From Phycomyces nitens (taxonomy: Eukaryota > Mucoromycota > Mucoromycetes > Mucorales > Phycomycetaceae), in assembly GCA_022702545.1 (NCBI GenBank), contig JAHRBC010000007.1, positions 2,852,001-2,916,000 of the forward strand: 64,000 nt of DNA, read 5' to 3'. Within the stretch, counting starts at the first letter, position 1, and each line of letters opens with the position of its first letter. Below the pieces are notes generated by a model. It worked only from the letters and a program-made list of their open reading frames with translations, did no database searches and was not told the DNA's origin. Made by a program: the position numbers and the translations under genes. Positions 52,775-64,000 of the stretch are shown here, piece after piece.

Positions 52775-54992
52775 TTAGGTACACTTTGCGGGGAGGTCAT
52801 AGCTCTCCACACGTCTTTCGAGCCAGCCTTCTTTTGTAAGCTTGGCTCCTTGACCAAGACCGCGTCTGGCAAACGCCTTGTAAATGAGACAATAGTTCTC
52901 GCCGTTTGTCAGGGCCTTGTCGGCAGTCAGGATGGCGTCACGGGCATCTGTGAAGCTTGGACTGCATGGTTGCAACTTGAGACCGTCCATGACCAGCTGG
53001 AGGGCCAGGGTATTGCCATGTGAAACGATATGGGTTCGAACACGTTTGAGATCGCCTTCGCTCATTACCGTTGCGCCATTTTCAGGGGTTGGAGGGAACC
53101 ACTCTGAAGTAAAGCCATGCTCGTCTACGAGATCCCAATAGACCTCATAGAGCATCTCAGCCCATACCTCACCCTTTGCATGCACACCCCAGTAGTCAAA
53201 GCGGTCCATGATGCGATAGGTGCTTGGGTTGGTCTTTATGTTGGTCGAGTAGTTGTACTTGCGGATACCCTTGCCTCCATTGGACCATCCGCCCATTGCG
53301 AAATCAATATCACGAGTATATTCTGGCTTCATCTGGATAATGGTCGCCACATAGTCTCCCCATCCTTCACCCATACCACCAGCCTCTCCCCAGCCAAGAC
53401 AGTTGCTGTTCTTTGGTCCACCTGTCAAACGAGTCGACACGCCGTGGGTGTACTCATGGATCACGATTCCACTCTCAAAATCACCATCGCGCATAGGCTT
53501 GGTCTGGTCCCATACATACATGCGCATCTTGCCGTGCTTGCCATCTGGTGGGGTGGCAAAGTTTGCATTGTTCTTGCCTGAACCATCCTGGGCATTGGCA
53601 ATAACCGCATCATCCTCACCATCGTCCTTGTCACGACCACGTCCAAGGTTGTCTTGCTGGAAGTTACCGGCCTTTTCATCAAAGCCATAGCGATGGAAGA
53701 GGTCGTGGGCAGTATTGCACCAGTAGAACAGATTGGTGACCGCGGCGTCTTCGTATTCAACTGGTTCCTGGCTCTCAAAGTCAGCCTTGTAGTTGAACAC
53801 AATGTCGCCCTTGTCATCAATCACACCCTTGGGACGATAGTTGTTCTGCCATCCAGAGCCACCGTCTGGATTGGTGTGGGTGTAGGCATTGTTGCCAATT
53901 GTCACATTAAATGTTGTGGTCTTTGCCTGGGAGCCCTGGACATGCCAGCCAACTGGACTGGCAAAGGTATCGTGGGGATTCTTGAGCAGGACCTGGGCTG
54001 AATCAGAAGGATCATTCTGACCAAACGGAATGACGTTGTAGTAGGCGGCCTGTGAGACCCAGTCGTGGAGACCAATGACGGTACCATCGTGGGCATTGAC
54101 CTGGGCATCATACCAATGGTCATCGAGTTCTAACTGGACAGTCCAGACGAGCTGCAGATCACCGTCTTCCAGCTGGAGATACGACTGGCGAACCTCGACT
54201 GGAGAGAGGGCAAAGGGAACCTCGTCAAATAGAATGTGCCAGGACTCACTGCCGTCCTCTTGCAAGGTAGAGACCGGGATTGGCTCTAGGGTAGAGGGAG
54301 ACAGCTGGTCGACCACGCGAGGGTCAGGCAGGTTCTTGCGGACAAAGGACAAGAGGGACACCACAGCCTCTGAAGGGTCCAGAACAGGAGTGTTGGGGGA
54401 GTTTGTGATGGAGTACTCTTGGTCCTTGTTTGTCCGGGGCTGCTTAAAGAAGACCTGGGCGGTGCTTGTGAATGAATCAAGACCATCATTGACCTTTTGC
54501 TATAATGTGATGAGCATATTAGATATATAGATACTTAAAATAAATGCACACACACACTAGACTTACCCAGAATGACGATGCCTGTTGGGTCTTGAGGACA
54601 GTGGGTGCAAATGTGCTTCCATAAGACAAGACACGGCCATATCTGTCGACATTGATATTCATATCCGCATTGGCAACTTCGATGCCATGGACCTTTTGGC
54701 GGAGATGTGTATGGGTAACTCCGTTGAGATCGGAGACATAGGAGCTCTTTATCACATAATCACTACTGGTCAATTGAGAAACAAACGAAAGAGCGATATC
54801 AAGAGAGTCCTGAGTGGTGGAATGGTAGGATTGCTGCTTGGGATTGGTGATAAAGGTCTTTTGGAGTTCAGGGCCAAAGCTACGGGAATGGCCACGGCTG
54901 TACTGATGAAGACTGTTACCCATAGGAACAGTGGCAGCCAGGGTGGATGCCGCCCACAAGAGGGAGATGGCAGAGGCAATGGGGTATTTCAT
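52775..54992 (-). CDS. Fungalysin, secreted M36 metalloprotease
   Basis: Two exons (54992-54567, 54499-52775) encode 716 residues. A signal peptide (residues 1-19, MKYPIASAISLLWAASTLA) is followed by a long propeptide with the FTP-type pattern (TDSDYV-like and THTHLRQKVHGIEVANADMN), which keeps such enzymes inactive until cleaved. The catalytic domain carries the zinc site HEYTH in GIVIHEYTHGVSTRL, and the third ligand Glu lies in EAGGMGEGWGDY. Other family blocks are FYWCNTAHDLFHRYGFDE and WAEMLYEVYWDLVDEHGF. It would degrade extracellular protein. The length is somewhat above the usual 600-650. No disruption is seen. Confidence 0.95.
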
Positions 54993-56102
54993 TGGATATT
55001 TGTTGCTATGGTAACGGAAGAGATGAAATAATTTGGATCAAGAGAGGAAATTGGTGGTTTATATATAAAAAGAGAAAGAAAGAAAGAAAGAAATAGCCGG
55101 TTGCCTATCTTTGGCACATGATGGATATTTTTGGTTATAATAGCAATTTAAATAGAGAGAGACAGAGCTTGATTTGAATCTGTCACACTTGCTGGAAAAC
55201 AAGGGCTGTGTAGAAGAGATTGGCTGTGTTGCATGATGACAAAGGGACGAATGGAAGCCATCTTACACAAATAGGCCATTTCAATCCCAAAGTAGGCTAA
55301 TTGTAAAACCACACTTTAGCATGTTACCTATCGTGGGACTCTTTGAATACTGCGGCCATAACGTTTTGTATAGTTCAGCAGGTCATGTCATTAGGATTGA
55401 CTTCAAAAGAGGCTTCTTTATTCAATGTCACTGCAAACACCTGCATCTCACAGATCCCTGCTGGTCAAATTCGATATGTATTATTATTATTTTCATTGGT
55501 GGCATTGATAAATTGATGGCCAATATAATTCATGCGATAATGGTGGTAATTAGATAGGCAAAAGGGCCTACAAGCACCTTTTTTTGAATGAATTGGTCGA
55601 TAATAAGATGTATGGTGGAATACAGGGAGACTAGTAACAATTGTTTCTGATTGGATTCTGCTTATCTTGCGCAGAATTAAAGGGGTAAATAACCAACGAT
55701 AACTAAATCACAGTGTTTTTTTGTAGAAACTTGTACGATCAACAAGTACAAACAAACAAACAACAAACATCTGGCCGTTTTAAAAAAACCAATTAAACCT
55801 TTCTTTATCCCAGATACCTCTTTAAATCATCATAAAAGTGTTCATAAAACGTCATTGGCAGGTGGCGCCTTGTCCTACCCAAAGTTCACTAGCACAGAGT
55901 TATTATTATTTTTACATGTAATTTATAGAGGTCTCAGCAGACCTCTCGTGCCAGATATGCTTATCCACAAAGGGACAGCAAGGAATTATGTCTTTATTAT
56001 CCTGGTTTTATTTCTGCATATACTTCTTCACAGCAATCCTCATTCCAAATAGGAATTCCTGTCCTTAATAAAATGCCCAGAAATGTAGCCCGCCGTGTGC
56101 TG
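54993..56102. other. Intergenic region upstream of the fungalysin gene
   Basis: Contains a GAAA-rich tract close to the fungalysin start (about 55066-55092) and otherwise no recognisable gene. Confidence 0.55.
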
Positions 56103-58329
56103 TCAGCGATCATATCCTAGAACTGTAGCAGAAAGAACCAAGCCAATACCAGGAACAACCATGGTAATCATCAGAAAGATAAAGGCCGGCAAACGGGCAG
56201 CAAAATAGGTATTGACAAAGAGGACCCGGAAGATCATAAAGGGAAGACTGCCAATTATCCAGGCAATCACAATCCATTCCGTCAGACTGCCTGTACCATA
56301 CCCCGCAATAAATCCCAAAAGAAGTGGTACAATGATCCCTCCAAGCATAACCAGTATTCCCCAGCGTCCAGAGGGCCTTATTTTAAAATTGCCGCCAAGT
56401 TCTTCTTCATATTTCAATATTCCTTCCACATCCTCAAAATCAAAGCCAGCCATCAGTAAAACCGCTCCAGCATTCTTCCTAGAGTCTCGGGTTGATAGAT
56501 CAAGCGAATTCAGCAGCCAGAATGGAAGACTTACGGCCAAGAGCATTGTATCCATAGACATCTTTACCAGACTATTGACGTCCTTGATGTCCTTCTCAGT
56601 CAATTCTACAGGCGACCTGAGACTGTAACTCACATTTTGAGCCGGGAGAATGATGATTGACAATGTCTGGATTAGAGACATGATCATAAAGATCCCCATT
56701 ATGAGTTTGGTCCAGTTATCGCCTTTGCCTCGGATGATTTCGTACACAGTGTAAGCCAGCTGAATCAAGGTAAAGATCTTTCCGGTCAACGACGAAGTCC
56801 CAATGGTGCCGGCTGACTTTAACTGGTCCAGCATTTCTATTCGCAGGTATCGAAACAGACGTGGGTGAATCGGTATCTGATGTGAGCAATCAGCTCCAGG
56901 ACCCGTAATATTCATGTCCTCTGTTCGCATAATAAACCGATTGCCAATCAGACTGCCGAAAAACTTGTTTGTTCCAATAAACACATTTGCACTCGAAATG
57001 TAGGTTTCAGCAACGGAAGATCTATCTGGATGCATGGAGAACAAGAGGGTATAGAGGTAAAGCGAATTGTCAATGCCATATTCCCATTCGATTTCAGATT
57101 CATCTATTGGGCACCATTAGTTGATCCATTGTAAAGCAAGTATATATATATATAAATCCAATCTTTACCTTTATATCCATATTTTGCAAGCAGATTCTTG
57201 AGTTTTGTAGCCGGGTTTTGACAATTCGCATCTCCTATCATTTGGTTAGTAAAGGCCGGCAATGTGTGTTTGGCTTACCTTGGGGGATATACTCCTTCAT
57301 CTCAGTTTCAGCTTCTTTAGGTGGTCGGTTAAGCAAGGGGTGGATAGAACTGTGGCTACTTTTGCTGCTTATTGACCTCAGTACCTTGAGATTCGTCGAG
57401 GGCTCGACTTCATTCTTCATGTTGACCTTGACATTCTTTGCCAACGATTGTGAGTTGTTTAGTTGTGACTTTTTAGGATTAGCCATGGCTGGTGTGGTGG
57501 AAATCCCCCTAAGCTTTAGATATGCCTCTATGTCTGTCATTGCCCCAGCAAGTGAACCAACCCTTTGAGTTTGTCTATTGTCTTGCGAGTCAAAGTCATT
57601 GTAAAACTGTGTATTTTTGGATTCGAGAAGCTGTTCTTGACGAATCAGTTTATGGTCCCTTTCCATAATCTTTTGTTTTCGGTCCGATAAAGCCTTGGCA
57701 GCCAAGTCAAACGATTCAATGTCTGGAAACTTTGGACCATCGACACTTTTGTTTGGAGGTGGGCTGGATCCTGTTGGTGATTTATTTGGAAAGCAAGATC
57801 CTGAAAAGACGTTTTCTCTAAACGTCTTTATGTCTGACTTTAACAGACCCAAATCTTTTCCAAGCTCTCTTTTTTTTATCAAGATATCCATGGTTTCTAT
57901 GTCATTTGTCTTTGTCTTTATCCTTTCCAGGACCTTTTCGGGTATACCCTCTGTGTATTCTGGATCGGCCGTTACATCAATGTCGTTTCGAAGAATCACA
58001 TATCCTCGTCGCCTGCTTATAATTGCACATATTGCTTCATAGATTCCAGTAATGGGCCATGCTATTACTAGCGTAATCTTGAATATACGCGGAAGGGTCA
58101 TTCGATGTTGATCAGGGCGAACTGTGGCACCGTGCGAGACATATGCGAAAAATACGGTTTGGAGGATCGACAGTATGGCCAGTGTGTTGGTTGGGATGTC
58201 TGTTTCAATAGCCGGGGCAGACTTTGTACACGAGACAAACAAGGACAGCAATAGACATCCACAGAGCAAGATATTTTTGGTCCAAGACCTGGAGAGACTT
58301 CCAAGGGCTAGTTTAGAGATGGTAGGCAT
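56103..58329 (-). CDS. Multi-spanning membrane protein of unknown function
   Basis: Three exons (58329-57279, 57234-57169, 57103-56103) join in phase to 705 residues, ending in TGA. I do not recognise the family. Hydrophobic segments lie near residues 15-35 (LLCGCLLLSLFVSC), 45-65 (LAILSILQTVFFAYV) and 80-100 (ITLVIAWPITGIYEAI). A long hydrophilic loop with Ser/Pro and Lys-rich stretches covers about residues 105-400. The C-terminal 300 residues hold roughly five to seven more hydrophobic spans (GIFMIMSLIQTLSIIIL, GILVMLGGIIVPLLLGFIAG, FIFLMITMVVPGIGLVL). The arrangement suggests a plasma-membrane or endomembrane protein peculiar to fungi; no catalytic motif is seen. The start at 58329 is preferred over an upstream in-frame ATG at 58374. 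Confidence 0.7.
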
Positions 58330-59567
58330 CGTTTTTTTTAAAAATATATATATATAGGATGATATGGGGATCAAACAATAAAAGTTGTGGTGTTTTATAT
58401 AATTTTTTTTTGAAGTTCTTGTGAATATTGGGGAACAATCTTGTAGTGATACATATTAAATGATATGCTGGTGAAATTCCATTTTACGACAAAATATAGT
58501 GATATTGCTCCCATTGTTTAGGACATGTAGCACAGTTACAAAGATATATTGACGGTGTTGCTGAGTCAATGAAAGAAATACAACGATGTTTTTTTTTTAA
58601 AAAAAAATAAAAGCTCATGGCCTACATTGGCTTTGGTGGATCTGCTCAACTGCACTTTTTGTGTATGATCTACAACAAATGTAGATTGCTGTCCTAATGG
58701 ACCTTGATGCTCTGACAGGCTTTTAGGATTTAGACTTTTAGATGGACCGAGCCAGCTCAAAAAATGTCGATAGAATCTCCTACTAAACACAGATGAAGAT
58801 GGCTGCACAAACGGCAAACAAGAAAATCATCAACGATTTTTTTCGAATTGATCTATTGAAAGCTCTAGATATCTGCGTCTGCACCAGAATTATGCTTTGC
58901 CCTTGATGCACAGCCATGCAATTACGGTCATAAAGGAGTAGGTTTAGAGTGTACCAATAAATAAGCAAGTCTGTCAGTTACACAGTACAGCTATTTACAA
59001 AGGAACACTGCCTTTAAACATACCAATATATACAATCTGTATCCTTTACTGCGCAACAAATTAACTTTGTGGATCATAGGTGTTTAATCGCATGTCAAAA
59101 CGTCTCTTGAAACAAATCCTGTGTATAGTCTGGGGTCCTTGGATCCTTTATTTACTTTAACCAATGTCTAGTATGCTCTTTGGCAAAAACCCCCATTGAT
59201 TTGAATCTCTGGGGATTTGTGCACACTTTTTCAACTACCTAAATCACCAATACATATATATCCAATCGTCGGACCGGATCGAGCCTTTATATTTTTGTGA
59301 CTCCCGTTGCCGGATTGTCTGTGGGCGGCACGAATCAGCGACCAAAAAAAAAACGAGAAATCGGTGTGGCCGACTGTGAGAATATCAATCCACGACCAGC
59401 ATGTGTATTGATCCTTCTCTTCTGCCATTGGTAATCCATCGTCCAATATACCCCATCTTCATCCATCAAGCGTGGATGGATTTGGATGCAAAAAGAATGG
59501 TGTATTAATACCATCCTTTGATCTACAATCTAGGCTCCTTTAAAAGTCCTCGAACAGAATAATCATC
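58330..59567. other. Intergenic region with the P0 promoter
   Basis: No further gene is recognised. The divergent start of the membrane-protein gene lies at the left edge and the P0 leader at the right. No clear TATA box stands out for P0. Confidence 0.5.
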
Positions 59568-60500
59568 ATGTCGAAGCGAGCAGCCAAGGAATTGTACTTT
59601 GAGAAACTCAAGACCTACTTGGACACCTACCAGTCCATCTTCATTGTCAATGTCGACAATGTCAGCTCCAACCAGATGCACCAGATCCGTTTCTCCCTCC
59701 GTGGTGAGGGTGTTGTTCTTATGGGTAAGAACACCATGGTCCGTCGTGCCTTGAAGGGTCTCCTCAGCGAGCGCCCTGAGTTCGAGCGTATCCTCCCCCA
59801 CGTCAAGGGCAACATTGGTTTCGTCTTCACCAACGGCGACCTCAAGGCCATCCGTGAGAAGATCACCTCCAACCGCGTCGCTGCCCCCGCTCGTGCCAAC
59901 GCCATTGCCCCCGTTGACGTTATCGTTCCCGGTGGTAACACTGGTATGGAGCCCGGAAAGACCTCTTTCTTCCAGGCCCTCGGTATCCCCACCAAGATTT
60001 CCCGTGGTACCATTGAAATCGTTTCTGATGTCAACCTTGTCGCTGCTGGCACCAAGGTCGGCCCCTCTGAGGCTGCTCTTTTGAACATGTTGAACATCTC
60101 TCCCTTCACCTACGGTATGTCCGTTTCCCAGGTCTACGACCAGGGTTCCGCCTTCTCTTCCGAGGTTTTGGATGTTGAGGAGTCCCAGTTGATCGGCAAC
60201 TTGTTGGCTGCCATCCGCGAGGTTGCTTCCATCTCCCTTGCTGTCGGTTACCCCACTTTGGCTTCCGTCCCCCACTCCCTCATCAACGGTTACAAGAACT
60301 TGTTGGCTGTCTCTGTTGCCACCGACTACACCTTTGAGGGCTCTGAGCAGATCAAGGAGTACCTTGCTAACCCCGAGGCCTTTGCTGTCGCTGCTGCCCC
60401 CGCTGCTGCCGCTGCCACTGATGCTGCCCCCGCTGCCGCTGCTGAGGCCGAGGATGAGGATTCCGAGGATGACGATATGGGTTTCGGTCTCTTTGACTAA
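59568..60500 (+). CDS. RPP0: 60S acidic ribosomal protein P0
   Basis: A single exon encodes 310 residues. P0 anchors the P1/P2 stalk dimers on the large ribosomal subunit and helps recruit elongation factors. The rRNA-binding N-terminal domain matches uL10 ([45 protein letters not shown]), followed by GEAALLN-like [16 protein letters not shown] and the P1/P2-binding helices. The Ala-rich hinge leads to the conserved stalk tail [10 protein letters not shown]. Third codon positions are strongly C/G-biased, unlike neighbouring genes, as expected of a very highly expressed gene. The long open frame on the opposite strand is a by-product of that bias. Confidence 0.98.
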   Translation: MSKRAAKELYFEKLKTYLDTYQSIFIVNVDNVSSNQMHQIRFSLRGEGVVLMGKNTMVRRALKGLLSERPEFERILPHVKGNIGFVFTNGDLKAIREKITSNRVAAPARANAIAPVDVIVPGGNTGMEPGKTSFFQALGIPTKISRGTIEIVSDVNLVAAGTKVGPSEAALLNMLNISPFTYGMSVSQVYDQGSAFSSEVLDVEESQLIGNLLAAIREVASISLAVGYPTLASVPHSLINGYKNLLAVSVATDYTFEGSEQIKEYLANPEAFAVAAAPAAAAATDAAPAAAAEAEDEDSEDDDMGFGLFD

Positions 60501-61790
60501 ATAGAAAGTGTCCATTTAAAAGAGATGCAAGTCTTTTTCTTTGACCTGCATTCTTTTGTTTCAATTATATATGAAAAAGTATTAAAAAGCTAAAAAGTAA
60601 TAAATTTGGCTGTAAATATTAATTGATCAGAGCAAAGAGAGAGATAGAGATAGAGAGGGGATCTGCATAAAGTGCTACCTGTTTCTCTAGGGAAAAATAA
60701 TAAGAATACTAATCGTTAATATAATTTTAATTTATGTAAAGTGTGATTTTGGAAATCTTTTTTATTTTACTAATACACATGAATAATATTAATAGACGAG
60801 GAATTATATTATCCATTGAGAATCCTGTTTACAGAATCTTTGTAATTCTAGATGGATTTAGAATGATGGTTGGGATTACTTGTGGCTGGTACATCTTTAA
60901 AAAAGAAAAAAAAGGTTGTGCTTTTTTGAGGTTACGATTGAAATCAATGGTGACAAGAGGGAAAAAAACAGAGTTAAAGGGTTTATGGTTTAATAATGAA
61001 CATGATCTACAGATGAATTGATAGCTTTACAGATTCGATGGACTTGGTGGTGTCGTATTTAACAAACAAGTTTGGGTTCTTTTGGAATCCAAACGAAAAA
61101 GGCATTACTGTAATGGATTGCAAGCCATAGGCAAGCCATAGGCAATGTATAAAAGAGGTTATGTTGCCTTACATAAGACTTCCCTTTCCCCTTGCACATA
61201 ATATTCCTCCTTAAAAAAAAATAAAAAGGCAACATATTATTATTATTATTATTAGTTGTTATTGTTGTTGTAGTAGTAGTAGTATTGGTACTGGTATTAA
61301 TAATATATTTATATACCTACATATATTCTCCTGCTCACCTTCCCCCTAGATTTCAACCTCTTCTTCCTCTTCTTCTTTTCTTCTTTTCTTCTTTTTTGCT
61401 TTTGGTCGGATACTTGAGCTTGTTTCTATACATCTTTATCTTTCGAAAAGAAATCAATTATCTACATATAATTCATCCTCTTTAAAAGAAGAGAGAGAGA
61501 GAGAGTGAAAGATAAAAGGTAAAAATATAAAAATATATAAATTAAAAAAGAAAAAAGAAAAAAGTCGTAATAAATATCCATCAGCATCATCAATCAGCCT
61601 TGCCCTCAATCCCATCAACTCACCAACCCACCAGCAAAATACAAGCGCGTCTGGCTCTCTTGTTCTCTCCAAAGAAAGATCCATACCATCATATATATAT
61701 ATATATATAAATATATATCCACATATATACATATATATATAAAAAGAAACCTCCCTTTTTTTCCATCCCATTTTCCAAAGTCACAAAGTC
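60501..61790. other. Intergenic region between P0 and the ankyrin-DIL gene
   Basis: Holds the P0 3' untranslated region, an ATT microsatellite (61238-61252), a GA repeat (about 61491-61505) and TA-rich runs (61693-61741) shortly before the next ATG. No additional gene is recognised. Confidence 0.55.
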
Positions 61791-64000
61791 ATGAACGCCC
61801 AACGATCTGCCTTGACTTTCCACTCACCAGTTCAACCAATCCACAATAGAACTCACCATGACAAGATTCGCCAAAACACTTTTTCTTGGTCCTCTGCCTC
61901 TTCAACCTTTTCTCTCTCATCGCAATCTACATTTTCATCCATTGCAACATCGGTCATGCAGGACAATCTGGATGGCCTCTATAGTACAGAAGACTCTAAT
62001 GACCTTGACACTTGGAACCTCTCTCCAACCACTGTTATCCGTGCCCTCTCACGAGCAGCCTCCCAGGGCGACTGTACGCTTGTAAACCAGATCCTGTCAG
62101 ATACTAGAGCCAGACCGTTTCTCAATATCGATAGTTCAGACGACGACACGGTTGGTACAACCCCACTGATTTATGCAGCTTGTTTTGGAAAACCAGAGGT
62201 AGCACGCGTCCTACTGGCAGCCGGGGCCAAGGTTGATGTTCAAGACAAGAGTAAGAAACAAGTTGCAGACATGGTTAATTAATTAGTTGTAATTAATTAA
62301 TCAAGCGGCTCATTTATTCATTGATTTAATCTAAAGTGGGCTGGACTCCTTTAATGTGGGCCACGACAAACAATCATCCTCAAGTGGTCCAGCTCTTGTT
62401 GGACCACGGCGCTTCATTTGCTACAAAGTCAGCCAGAGGAAGAACGGCAGCAGATTTTGTGGATGGTGCAAATCCCACAATGGTCACCATCCTGTCCCAC
62501 AAGGAAGGCAGGGTCCCTACCAAGAAGAGGCATCTTGGCTCCTTTGGAGAACAAGGGACCACAGACACAGTTGATCACCCAGACATGCAAACCAACCAAA
62601 AAACAGACCATGCCTTGGATTCAGGCAGCAGTGAGGACGAAGACCTTGTAATGTATGAGGCCAACTGGGAATCCGTCCATCGATTCAAGTGGGACATTTG
62701 TTTGCCTGACCAGATGTTTGTCTTTGCAGAACACGACATGGAGACCATCCTAAACACAGCAATCGTTGGCTTCAAACAGCCGAGATCTCACTTGGAAATA
62801 TGGGTCCCAGCAAATATTGTGTTTCTGAGTGCCAGATATGCACACTATGTGTCCAGCGCAGAGCTGCTAAAGACCTTTCTCAAGGCATCCATAGCCAAGA
62901 TTGCCATGGTCATAAAGGTAATCATTTATTCACAGACCCTGCACCCAAAAAAAAAACTAACTAGCCCTGGCATCAAATAGCTTGCCGAACGAGACATCCA
63001 CATGCTCGTGTTTTGGATCTCCAATCTATCTCAACTGCTCTTTTACCTCAAGAAAGACTTCGGACTCGTCGTAGCAACTGCAGAACACCAGCTTGCAATT
63101 GCTGAACTCATTTCAGAGACATACACCCTCCTGGTCAAGGATTCTGAACAGAGACTAGACAAGATCCTAGAGCCTGCCATGTTAGAATACGAACAGATAA
63201 CTGGACTTGAGCCTGTTGATTTTACAGACGACTGGTCTCGCTATTTCCGTCGATCACGTACACGCAAGGCTACTTCAACCGGGCCATTGGAGCCCTTATC
63301 TGACCAGCAATACCTCCCCCACACCCTAACTCCACACTCAATAACCTCAATGCTCTCATCTATCCTACATGTGTTTCGATCCTATGAAGTCCATCCTCTC
63401 ATCACTGCCCAGGCAACTGCCCAATTCTTCCATTTCTTTACCTGTGAGATGTTTAATCGGATACTGATGAACAAAAAGTACATGTGCCGCTCAAAGGCAC
63501 TGCAGATCAGGATGAACTTATCGGTTGTGGAGGAGTGGGTACACGACAATGGATTCCAGGGTGCAGTCAGTCCGTTCTTTGGACCATTGATCCAGTTGCT
63601 GCAGTTGCTCCAATGTGTATCTCAATTAGATGACCTTGAGCTGTTTGTAAAGACCACAAAGACCTTTGATCTCTTGAACCCAGTCCAAATCAAGCGCTGT
63701 GTACTGCAGTACCGCTACGAGGTCTCTGAGACACGTTTGCCAGATGAAATTGAAAAGTACACGATGCAGATTGCCCAGGACACTGTACGGTCAGTCCATC
63801 AAAAGACTCTACAGCGCCAGTCAAGTGAGAGTAGTCATGGATGCGGAGGCCAGCAAAGTGAAGCTGCCTCACGACGCAGCAGTTTCCTATCTAGCGGGAG
63901 ACCGAGTGTGGCCCGACAGAGCCGAGGATCCCGACCAAACAGCATCTCTAGTATAGGCAGTCTATTGATATTGTCAGGCATGATGTCTCGAGAGGCAACC
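61791..64000 (+). CDS. Ankyrin-repeat and DIL-domain protein (3' end outside window)
   Basis: Three exons (61791-62250, 62337-62917, 62981 to beyond 64000) keep one frame, giving 687 codons so far. The N-terminal 80 residues are Ser/Thr-rich. Two or more ankyrin repeats follow (TPLIYAACFGKPEVARVLLA and WTPLMWATTNNHPQVVQLLL). The region from residue 348 on matches a dilute (DIL) domain as in class V myosin tails: DIHMLVFWISNLSQLLFYLK, then MLSSILHVFRSYEVHPLIT and FNRILMNKKYMCRSKALQIR. It ends in a Ser/Arg-rich stretch. There is no motor domain. Stand-alone ankyrin-DIL proteins are known in other fungi and are thought to act in membrane traffic or polarity; the role here is inferred. Confidence 0.88.

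Noticed and set aside
59523..60515. 330-residue open frame antisense to ribosomal protein P0
   Set aside because: Its Gly/Ser/Asp-rich sequence is the expected mirror of strongly C-ending codons in P0.

Overview
The window is fungal nuclear DNA and most resembles an early-diverging (Mucoromycota, probably Mucorales) genome. It is AT-rich, with short GT-AG introns of about 40-90 bases, long homopolymer runs and a heavy load of DNA transposons and retrotransposons. The host genes are typical fungal ones: Zn2Cys6 regulators, an F-box protein, a fungalysin, kynureninase, ribosomal P0 and an ankyrin-DIL protein. The species cannot be fixed from sequence alone.

Positions 1-18312 are a nest of CACTA-type (Tnp2, CMC superfamily) transposons beginning CACTG. 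Element 2 (5499-11777) is complete, with CACTGGAAAAA termini and a TAT target duplication. Elements 1 (1-3397, cut by the window edge), 4 (3398-5158, split by element 1) and 3 (12869 to about 18312, truncated) share its layout. That layout is a small spliced gene C running outward, a TATA-bearing bidirectional promoter, a four-exon gene A, and a transposase gene B convergent with A about 125 bases away. All three A genes are intact, all three visible B genes carry TGA stops, and gene C is fully open only in element 3. Positions 18313-18657 hold two tandem foldback repeats that cut off the 5' end of the element 3 transposase.

Positions 19167-23657 are a Mutator-like element with subrepeated terminal inverted repeats and an exact 8-base duplication. 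Its nine-exon gene joins a FAR1-type DNA-binding domain, a MULE transposase, a SWIM-like zinc motif, a coiled coil and an OTU cysteine-protease domain. Next come unassigned DNA and a decayed SANT/Myb gene (26393-26910).

From about 27255 to 36215 lies an old minus-strand Ty3/gypsy element. It was hit twice by a second, chromodomain-bearing family: a solo LTR (27806-28083, TSD GTCAA) and a young full insertion (29044-33600, TSD GTTAG, LTRs differing at one base) that has almost no gag.

From about 39.7 kb onward the window is ordinary host DNA: an F-box protein (39727-41589), two Zn2Cys6 factors in tandem (44727-46418), kynureninase (46696-48589, minus), an RRM protein (50564-52508), a fungalysin (52775-54992, minus), a multi-spanning membrane protein (56103-58329, minus), ribosomal protein P0 (59568-60500) and an ankyrin-DIL protein that runs off the end (61791-64000).

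One theme links the transposon half. Nearly every disabling change I can compare with an intact relative is a CpG to TpG/CpA transition, mostly CGA (Arg) to TGA. This is what decay of methylated CpG would produce.
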